Assembly: GCF_026151205.1 (NCBI RefSeq) | Contig: NC_087077.1 | Location: 10,843,983-10,903,982, forward strand | Direction: 5' to 3' | DNA: 60,000 nt | Source of the DNA: Bolinopsis microptera | Lineage: Eukaryota > Ctenophora > Tentaculata > Lobata > Bolinopsidae | In this document: positions 51,791-60,000 of the stretch, in pieces | How positions within the stretch are numbered: position 1 is the first letter of the stretch | How the letters are laid out: each line of letters opens with the position of its first letter | Translations under genes and position numbers: made by a program | Notes under the pieces: generated by a model | Seen by the model: only the letters and a program-made list of their open reading frames with translations | Told to the model about the DNA's origin: nothing | Database searches by the model: none

Positions 51791-54289
51791 TATAAGGCGC
51801 GGTCAGTTTTAATACTTTCAGCGCTGCTATATAACAAATAATTTGAGGTATGTGTAATGTTAAACGATAATGTCAAACGATAACTGAAACTGTTAAACGA
51901 TAACTGACGTTAAGTGACACGGCACAGACCCGAGAAGTCCTGCTTCTCCTTCCACTCTACACAAATCTATAAAGGGAGTCAGACCCAAAAGTCTGAACAT
52001 TTCCGGTTGGTGATTAAGTTTTTTTAGAAGATACAAACTCCTTTTTTCCTTCTGTGAATGTCTGGTAATAGTAGTATACCAAGAAGCCAGAGTGGGAGAG
52101 GAGGTTCCATGGATACACTCAGTCCTCACCCCAACAAGAGGAATAAAGCTAAGTCAGAAAGCGATACTAGCTCGCCCTTAATTAAGGTGAGCAGAGTAGC
52201 TGAAAGTGCTGCCAAGACGAAACACTGGGACCTTGATAAGTGCCCGTGTAACAGCTCGTCTGGCGGCAAAGTCTATCTGATCGACTGTTCGCGTTGTAAG
52301 CAGCAGTGGCATGTTGATTGTCTTAGTATGCGGGGGATCTCAAGGCAGGCCATCAACGCTATGGTTGACTACCTATGTCCCTTTTGCTACGTTGCCCCAG
52401 TAAGCACTGCCAGGAACAAGAGATCAGATACATGCTTCTCCTGCAGAAACACAGCAGTCTTACGACAGGCTAACAGTGAATTTGAAGCCTCAGCTGCTGC
52501 AGAGAATCTTAATAACATAGGCCTAATCTCAGCATCGCTTGCCTCGGTAGACAGTGAGAAACTCTGCGAGCAAATAGCCAGTCTCAACAGCAACATGGAA
52601 CGTCTTCAGACTTTTGATCTCCACCTGCAACATCTCCTGATTAAAGAAGACGGGTTGAAGTCCCATCAGGCTCAAATGAAAAAGTTAGAAGCAGCACTGT
52701 CCTCATCATCCAGCTCTGCCACAGACCCTCTAGCCAACAGCATCGATCAGCTGAACCAGCAACTTGCACAGCTTCAGTCGCATCAAACTGCAGCATCTGA
52801 AACACCTGCTTGCACTGCCACTCATGAGCTACTTGAGAGAGTCTCACAAGAACTGAGTGAGCATTCCACCCAACTTAACAACTTAAGCAGTCAAATACAG
52901 GATTCTAAAGCATCTCCTCAATCTAAAGCACCACCTGTAGCCCAGTACCCCTCTCCTCCAGTGCAGGCTCCTCTCCTCTCCTCTCCCCTACAACCTGAAC
53001 AACCTACCCCTCACTTACCACATGATCAGGTGCCAGTAACTGAAACCAGGCCAGATTTCATTCTGACTACTGAATCTGAGAAAATTATTGCCTTTCTTCA
53101 GTCATGTTCTTTCAAACAAGAGAACGGTCACTCCGTCACTTCATTTGGCACCCCCTACCACTACATGGGTTCTAAATCTTCAGAAAATGTGCCACCAATT
53201 CCTGAGGAACTCAAACCATTATTTGATGAAATGAACAAAGTACAAACTGAACTTTTTAACAAGAGCTACCCGGATCAGCCCCACCTGACGGCCCCGGTTA
53301 TCAATTCATGTCTCATCAACAAGTATGATGGCTCTGATAGTCACCTGCCTAACCATTCAGACCGTGAAGTGACCATCCATCCAGAATCATCAATACTTAC
53401 TTTCACCCCAGCGAACGCCGCGGGCTTCATGCGCCGCTAAAACGTTTAAATTTCATTTTTATAATTCTCCCAAGACTCCTGTTAAGACAAATTGCGAATG
53501 TTTAGCTTTAAAACTACTCTGTTCTTAAAACAATTGTTTTAATCATCGAATACTGAAGAGTTCAATTCAATCCAAGGTAAATTGTTCAAATTATGAGTGA
53601 TCATGAATGAAAAATAAATAATTTACACGTAAAATTTGCCTCAAAATTTGTCTTGAAAAATAACCATAACTCTGGCTATGATTTGAATTTTGAAAATTTA
53701 AAATGCTAGTGCCGCGCACAAAAATCTTCCGCGCATTTAAAACGTGTCGATAATGCGCCCAAACCAATGTCGCGTTGGATAATAGTATCCAAGCTGGTTG
53801 AATTCACAATTTTCATTTCTTGTTCCAGTTTGTAGCTTAGCTTTGTGTGGCAGCCATATTGGTTTTATGCGTGCGCATATATTGCGCGCTATCTATATAT
53901 CTTACCGTTAAATGTACGTTTACAGATTTAATCGAGATCTCTGCGAGGCTTTCATAATTATGTATGATATAGCTTGATATGCTGTTACTTCAAATTGCTG
54001 TAATTTCTATTTATATTGACTGAAGTAGAGTACAAAATAAAATTATTTGCTCTCTAATTTTAAGGATGTCGACCTGCAACTGAAATTGAGTGATATTCGA
54101 CTATTTCAATTTAGATTCGCTAGTCAACAAAATGATTGCTCACTCCGAAATAACGACTTTCAAGGAATGGTATGTACCCTACTATTTACAACAAGGCTCC
54201 CAGCATTATAGTAAAACATAGACAATAGACAATATTTTAATATAAACTATAATTAATTTTTTACCGGGAACATTCAGCAGTTAACTTTG

Positions 54290-56946
54290 TCGTATTTTAA
54301 AACAAGTAACTCGGGCCCAGTTCGTAGAGAAGATGGATTTGCTGTATTTTAAAACAAGTAACTCGGGCCCAGTTCGTAGAGAAGATGGATTTGCTGTATT
54401 TTAAAACAAGTAACTCGGGCCCAGTTCGTAGAGAAGATGGATTTGCTGTATTTTAAAACAAGTAACTCGGGCCCAGTTCGTAGAGAAGATGGATTTGCTG
54501 TATTTTAAAACAAGTAACTCTGGCCCAGTTCGTAGAGAAGATGGATTTGCTGTATTTTAAAACAAGTAACTCGGGCCCAGTTCGTAGAGAAGATGGATTT
54601 GCTGTATTTTAAAACAAGTAACTCGGGCCCAGTTCGTAGAGAAGATGGATTTGCTGTATTTTAAAACAAGTAACTCGGGCCCAGTTCGTAGAGGAGATGG
54701 ATTTGCTGTATTTTAAAACAAGTAACTCGGGCCCAGTTCGTAGAGGAGATGGATTTGCTGTATTTTAAAACAAGTAACTCGGGCCCAGTTCGTAGAGAAG
54801 ATGGATTTGCTGTATTTTAAAACAAGTAACTCGGGCCCAGTTCGTAGAGAAGATGGATTTGCTGTATTTTAAAACAAGTAACTCGGGCCCAGTTCGTAGA
54901 GAAGATGGATTTGCTGTATTTTAAAACAAGTAACTCGGGCCCAGTTCGTAGAGAAGATGGATTTGCTGTATTTTAAAACAAGTAACTCGGGCCCAGTTCG
55001 TAGAGAAGATGGATTTGCTGTATTTTAAAACAAGTAACTCGGGCCCAGTTCGTAGAGAAGATGGATTTGCTGTATTTTAAAACAAGTAACTCGGGCCCAG
55101 TTCGTAGAGAAGATGGATTTGCTGTATTTTAAAACAAGTAACTCGGGCCCAGTTCGTAGAGAAGATGGATTTGCTGTATTTTAAAACAAGTAACTCGGGC
55201 CCAGTTCGTAGAGGAGATGGATTTGCTGTATTTTAAAACAAGTAACTCGGGCCCAGTTCGTAGAGAAGATGGATTTGCTGTATTTTAAAACAAGTAACAC
55301 GGGCCCAGTTCGTAGAGAAGATGGATTTGCTGTATTTTAAAACAAGTAACTCGGGCCCAGTTCGTAGAGAAGATGGATTTGCTGTATTTTAAAACAAGTA
55401 ACACGGGCCCAGTTCGTAGAGAAGATGGATTTGCTGTATTTTAAAACAAGTAACTCGGGCCCAGTTCGTAGAGAAGATGGATTTGCTGTATTTTAAAACA
55501 AGTAACTCGGGCCCAGTTCGTAGAGAAGATGGATTTGCTGTATTTTAAAACAAGTAACTCGGGCCCAGTTCGTAGAGAAGATGGATTTGCTGTATTTTAA
55601 AACAAGTAACTCGGGCCCAGTTCGTAGAGAAGATGGATTTGCTGTATTTTAAAACAAGTAACTCGGGCCCAGTTCGTAGAGAAGATGGATTTGCTGTATT
55701 TTAAAACAAGTAACTCGGGCCCAGTTCGTAGAGAAGATGGATTTGCTGTATTTTAAAACAAGTAACTCGGGCCCAGTTCGTAGAGGAGATGGATTTGCTG
55801 TATTTTAAAACAAGTAACTCGGGCCCAGTTCGTAGAGGAGATGGATTTGCTGTATTTTAAAACAAGTAACTCGGGCCCAGTTCGTAGAGAAGATGGATTT
55901 GCTGTATTTTAAAACAAGTAACTCGGGCCCAGTTCGTAGAGAAGATGGATTTGCTGTATTTTAAAACAAGTAACTCGGGCCCAGTTCGTAGAGAAGATGG
56001 ATTTGCTGTATCTTAAAACAAGTAACTCGGGCCCAGTTCGTAGAGAAGATGGATTTGCTGTATTTTAAAACAAGTAACTCGGGCCCAGTTCGTAGAGAAG
56101 ATGGATTTGCTGTATTTTAAAACAAGTAACTCGGGCCCAGTTCGTAGAGAAGATGGATTTGCTGTATTTTAAAACAAGTAACTCGGGCCCAGTTCGTAGA
56201 GGAGATGGATTTGCTGTATTTTAAAACAAGTAACTCGGGCCCAGTTCGTAGAGGAGATGGATTTGCTGTATTTTAAAACAAGTTACTCGGGCCCAGTTCG
56301 TAGAGAAGATGGATTTGCTGTATTTTAAAACAAGTAACTCGGGCACAGTTCGTAGAGAAGATGGATTTGCTGTATTTTAAAACAAGTAACTCGGGCCCAG
56401 TTCGTAGAGAAGATGGATTTGCTGTATTTTAAAACAAGTAACTCGGGCCCAGTTCGTAGAGAAGATGGATTTGCTGTATTTTAAAACAAGTAACTCGGGC
56501 CCAGTTCGTAGAGAAGATGGATTTGCTGTATTTTAAAACAAGTAACTCGGGCCCAGTTCGTAGAGAAGATGGATTTGCTGTATTTTAAAACAAGTAACTC
56601 GGGCCCAGTTCGTAGAGAAGATGGATTTGCTGTATTTTAAAACAAGTAACTCGGGCCCAGTTCGTAGAGAAGATGGATTTGCTGTATTTTAAAACAAGTA
56701 ACTCGGGCCCAGTTCGTAGAGAAGATGGATTTGCTGTATTTTAAAACAAGTAACTCGGGCCCAGTTCGTAGAGAAGATGGATTTGCTGTATTTTAAAACA
56801 AGTAACTCGGGCCCAGTTCGTAGAGAAGATGGATTTGCTGTATTTTAAAACAAGTAACTCGGGCCCAGTTCGTAGAGAAGATGGATTTGCTGTATTTTAA
56901 AACAAGTAACTCGGGCCCAGTTCGTAGAGAAGATAGATTTGCTGTA
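54290..56946. repeat. 52-bp satellite array, about 51 copies
   Basis: The unit starts CTGTATTTTAAAACAAGTAA, continues with CTCGGGCCCAGTTCGTAGAG and ends AAGATGGATTTG. Copies are almost identical. The commonest variant (GAGGAGATGG for GAGAAGATGG) appears near 54692, 54744, 55212, 55784, 55836, 56200 and 56252. Its paired occurrence suggests local block duplications. The period is not a multiple of three and no long ORF results. Confidence 0.95.
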
Positions 56947-58181
56947 GTTGTCAGTTTACGGACAAATAAAGTCGAAAAGCATTAATCAGAATATGGTTTA
57001 GGCTGTCCCAAAATTTCGGATTCTTTTTCTGGAGTTTGAAATTGGCGGGAATTTTTAAACTCTCGTTGTGGTACCAAACCAATATTTTCAGCGCAGAGTT
57101 TTAGCGCGCGCCAAGAGCACACACGTATTTTTGCATTGTAGCCGCGCGTTATTTGCACGTGCACTTCTACAGATTAAAATTAGGAGAGGGCCCTTACTGC
57201 TTACATTACTAAGTTGTTATGTAGTAATATTGTGAATTTGTCCGAAACTGGAAACAAATCTTGTAAAATTTTACGAATAGAAGTTATAATATTACTTGAA
57301 GTTGACTGTAAAAATTTACTGAGTTTCACTTCCATATTTCAGGATCCGACCGCTGATATTAAAATTGAAGAGTTGGATTTCATTGGAACATGGAATTACT
57401 GTAATGGAAAATAAAACAGGTCTTGCTGAGGATGAAGAAATGTTATGTGGGGAGAAAATGGGCTACTGGAAGTGGACCTTCTTAAACAAAGACGACTTTC
57501 ACAAAATGTTTAAAAGATCACGGTCGCGGCATCGAACCTTGGACGCTTCCCCTGCCACTGTCAGACACTCTAGAATAGTACTAGTAGTGTGCGCTACTCG
57601 AGCTGTTGATATATGAGTTCTTCGGTGTTATTTATATAATTGTAATATGTAATGACTGACAGTGCGAGATATCTTTTTTTGTTTCTATTTGATGTGTTTA
57701 GTGTTTGTGTTGCATTCTAATATAAACCGCGTATTAGTTTCGTGTCAATTTTAAATTTTATAAGTTTATCTTTAAACTGTATTTATTAGCAGTAATAGTT
57801 ACATTTTGGTATTTACCTATATTTATTATTGTAATACTGTTGTATAATGCTGTTTCTTCCTCATTGTAGCTTACATATAGGATAGCATACTTTGCTATGA
57901 TCTTTAATCACAGTTGACAATACTTGATTAGAGTTAATGATTGTACGCGTTTGAAATCTTGATTTGATATCATTATAACCTTTACTAATGTTCAGATGAA
58001 TGAATTTGATGTTTTATTTTTCCTCTGCACTATTGAAAATCCTTTAAGGGATAGAATCGGCACTGTCAAATATCTTTAAAAGGTTCGTAAACGGAATTAC
58101 AGTCGATCTCCTGACAAATTTATGCCGAAAATTTGTTTTAACACGCGCAGCAATATGAAGCCCGCGGCATTCGCCGGGGTG
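56947..58181. other. Right arm of the inserted transposon
   Basis: Unique, mostly AT-rich sequence from the satellite to the right terminus. An acceptor-like CCATATTTCAG lies at 57333-57343, before a short open frame (57344-57616), but no homology was recognised. Confidence 0.4.
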
Positions 58182-59053
58182 ACTTTGTCTCTCGGCCAGA
58201 TCTGCAAAATCAAGTTCACTGAATGTGACTCTAGAACTGAATCCTCTCTTGAATGTCATGATCGCTCCCTGTACATAATGAGCCGTAGATCACAAGAAGT
58301 TTACAGTCATATGATTGAGCGTGGCTCAATATCAGATGGTATTAGGTACTCGCTGACCTTTCGTGCTGTTAGCTGGACAAATAAAAATTGCACAAGCTTA
58401 CATGGTGATTCAAACACAGGCTTCTTGCGTTTTGGGTCTGACAAGAGGGGTACCTTTGGCGAACTCATGCCAGGTCAAAAGTTCTGGGCTCCCAGAATTG
58501 AAGATATCAACCCTGTGTCCTGCATGGGTTACGCCAATGTGGTGCTCCACTGTGGGATCAATGACGTGAGACAGCCGGATATTAGTTGTGAGAATGATGT
58601 TGCTGATTGTTATAATAAACTCAAGCTGAAAATTAAACAAATTAAGAATCTTAGCCCCAGCACTAGAGCTGTTTTTGTTTGTAAACTGCTGCCTACTAAG
58701 GACTTAGAGCTGAATGTAAAAGTTAATGTATTTAATAGACTTATTCATTTCGACCTGCTCCCTACATGTAAGGATGTCGTATGTGTTAACGGTTTCGAAC
58801 AGTTTGCCAGCAACTATGGTCTTGCGGACGAACTGTCGAAACAATTCGACAGACATGGTCGACTTGATACACTTCATCTTAACAAGTTAGGGGCAAGAGT
58901 CCTTGCTGGACTCATTAAACAATCTGTATTTATTAGGTTAAATGGCGGAGAAGACAGAAGAAAACACATCGGCAAAGTCAATGGACGGCTATACAGCAAC
59001 GTGGCTAGTGGCCCGCCTGCACTGCAGCGGAGGGGACGGAACGGTTAACAGGT

Positions 59054-60000
59054 ATGGTTAATCGTGTTCAAAAGGAAATTTGTAGTCACTGTCTGAAGAA
59101 TATTGGATTAGGGCTTCCCCACTTTGAATGTTTTAACTGCAATAGTATTCTCCATGCCAAATGTTTTAATCCTTCCAAAGCGCAAGTTATCAATGACAAC
59201 TTTTACTGCAACGAGTGTAAACATTCCATATCTAAAAAATATAATCCTTTTAAAGTAATGACCGATCCTGAAGTTAATGACTGTGACCCATGTATCCAAA
59301 AGATGTCCGATGCTTTGGAAAACTGTAGATCCTATACAATTAAGGACTTTAACACACATATCAAACCGTGTTTTGCAAGCAACCTGCCCACGATTTTCCA
59401 GAACATAGATGGTAATAAAACAAATTTTGATGCCTTTAGCATGGAACTAAACCGATTAGCCGAAAAATTTAAAATTATTGGACTTGCTGAAACCAATATT
59501 GGAATAGAGGAAAGCACTGTCTACCATCTAGAGGGGTACAATTGTTTCTATCAGGACAAACATATCAACAAAGCAAAGGGAAGTGGAGTAGCATTGTACT
59601 TAAAGGACGAACTTAACGGAGTTGTAAACGAAGAATTATCATGGGTAACCAAAAATCTTGAAACCCTATTTATTACTATTCAACATGATGAACCTGTACA
59701 TGTAGGAGTACTGTACCGTCCTCCTAGTGGGGACTCCTCAGAGGCACTAAATGAACTTAGAAAACAGTAAACTTGTTCAAGACTTTGAAAACCTTATTCT
59801 AGGTCTAGGTTTATCACCACTTATTTCTACTTCCACGCATCATAAACCAGGATGTAACGAATCATGCATTGACAACATACTCACCAACAACATAGAGAAC
59901 TCTATCTGCTCTGGAACAATTAGTACCTGCATCAGTCACCACCATGCTGTATTTAACATATTCAACTCACCCCTAGTCAGTACTGAGGTTCATGAACAAA
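59054..60000 (+). pseudogene. LINE copy C ORF2, N-terminal part with internal deletion
   Basis: It starts MVNRVQKEICSHCLKNIG five bases after the ORF1 stop. The zinc finger is complete (CSHC, CFNC, HAKC and CNEC). Endonuclease blocks FQNIDGNKTNFD, GLAETNIG and GVLYRPPSGD follow. At about 59768 the frame meets TAA. In the next frame the protein continues NSKLVQDFENLILGLGL and CIDNILTNN, but the segment that should hold the catalytic GDFN motif (about 30 residues) is missing. This copy is therefore endonuclease-defective. It runs off the window just after the SHHH block. Confidence 0.87.

Larger units (their letters stand above)
53404..58181. mobile_element. 4.8-kb non-autonomous DNA transposon in LINE copy C
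   Basis: Inverted ends of about 27 bp (CACCCCAGCGAACGCCGCGG at left; CCGCGGCATTCGCCGGGGTG at right) are flanked by a 5-bp target duplication ACTTT (53399-53403 and 58182-58186). Removing the element with one duplication restores the host reading frame. More than half the length is a 52-bp satellite. No transposase was recognised. A 5-bp duplication and CAC tips are shared with Transib/RAG-like elements, but other superfamilies are possible. Confidence 0.85.
52058..59048 (+). pseudogene. LINE copy C ORF1: PHD, AlkB-like, SGNH, split by a transposon
   Basis: Coding parts 52058-53403 and 58187-59048 total 2208 nt, exactly 736 codons, and the frame is preserved across the insertion. The first part has the PHD finger (KCPCNSSSGG, DCSRCKQQWHVDC and CPFC), a long helical region (residues about 145-300) and the start of AlkB: PVINSCLINKYDG and NHSDRE with the HxD pair (53354-53362). 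The second part continues with SLGQICKIKF, SLYIMSRRSQEVYSHMI (third iron ligand H, 58308-58310) and RYSLTFR (58344-58364). The esterase follows with LHGDSN, HCGIND and DTLHLNKLG. Apart from the insertion no stop or frameshift was found. Confidence 0.9.
51808..60000 (+). mobile_element. LINE copy C, interrupted by a DNA transposon, runs off the right edge
   Basis: It shares its 5' start (AATACTTTCAGCGCTGCTAT, then ATAACAAATAATTTGAGG) with copy A. The 5' leader is short (about 250 bp against about 670 in copy A). ORF1 starts at 52058 and is split at 53403/58187 by a 4778-bp transposon; ORF2 starts at 59054. The element ends beyond the window. Confidence 0.85.

Noticed and set aside
54290-56946. 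CRISPR-like array
   Set aside because: The whole 52-bp unit is repeated; there are no variable spacers and no cas genes, and the genome is eukaryotic. It is a satellite.

Overview
This is nuclear DNA of a ciliated animal. The spliced genes have GT-AG introns, there is a complete intraflagellar-transport gene, and AT-rich intergenic DNA is filled with LINE, hAT, Merlin and miniature DNA transposons. Compact introns, a B4GALNT-like gene carrying a ricin-B domain, and this mix of transposons suggest an invertebrate. A cnidarian or similar early-branching metazoan fits best, but the species cannot be named from the sequence.

Layout. 1-17,560 is mostly mobile DNA. It holds a LINE reverse-transcriptase (RT) relic split by a Merlin transposon (1260-7929), and two apparently identical 3412-bp hAT elements (4460-7871, inside the Merlin, and 10695-14106). 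It also holds a 516-bp palindromic repeat, an RTE-like RT relic and a gag fragment. 18,290-32,930 is the genic core. On the plus strand are a 4-exon MFS transporter (18291-20411) and an intronless type II membrane glycosyltransferase with a ricin-B lectin domain (31295-32932). On the minus strand are IFT56/TTC26 (13 exons, 21076-25745), an ERICH2-like acidic protein (26536-27060, 5' exon not found) and a two-exon secreted thioredoxin-domain protein (27768-29898).

34,285-60,000 is dominated by one CR1/L2-type LINE family, present as: copy A, nearly intact (34285-41093); copy B, 5'-truncated and split by minus-strand copy D (42190-47551); a short fragment (48790-48979); and copy C, which runs off the right edge (from about 51808) and is itself split by a 4.8-kb DNA transposon carrying about 51 copies of a 52-bp satellite.

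The most interesting item is ORF1 of this LINE family. It encodes a PHD finger, a complete AlkB-type 2-oxoglutarate/Fe(II) dioxygenase core (HxD, H and RxxxxxR) and an SGNH esterase in one polypeptide. ORF2 adds a second PHD-like finger in front of the endonuclease and RT, and its start lies within 4 overlapping to 5 separating bases of the ORF1 stop in all three copies. PHD and esterase domains are known in CR1-like ORF1 proteins. An AlkB domain between them, with the catalytic residues conserved in two divergent copies, may be little or not described and suggests that the element carries its own nucleic-acid demethylation or repair function.
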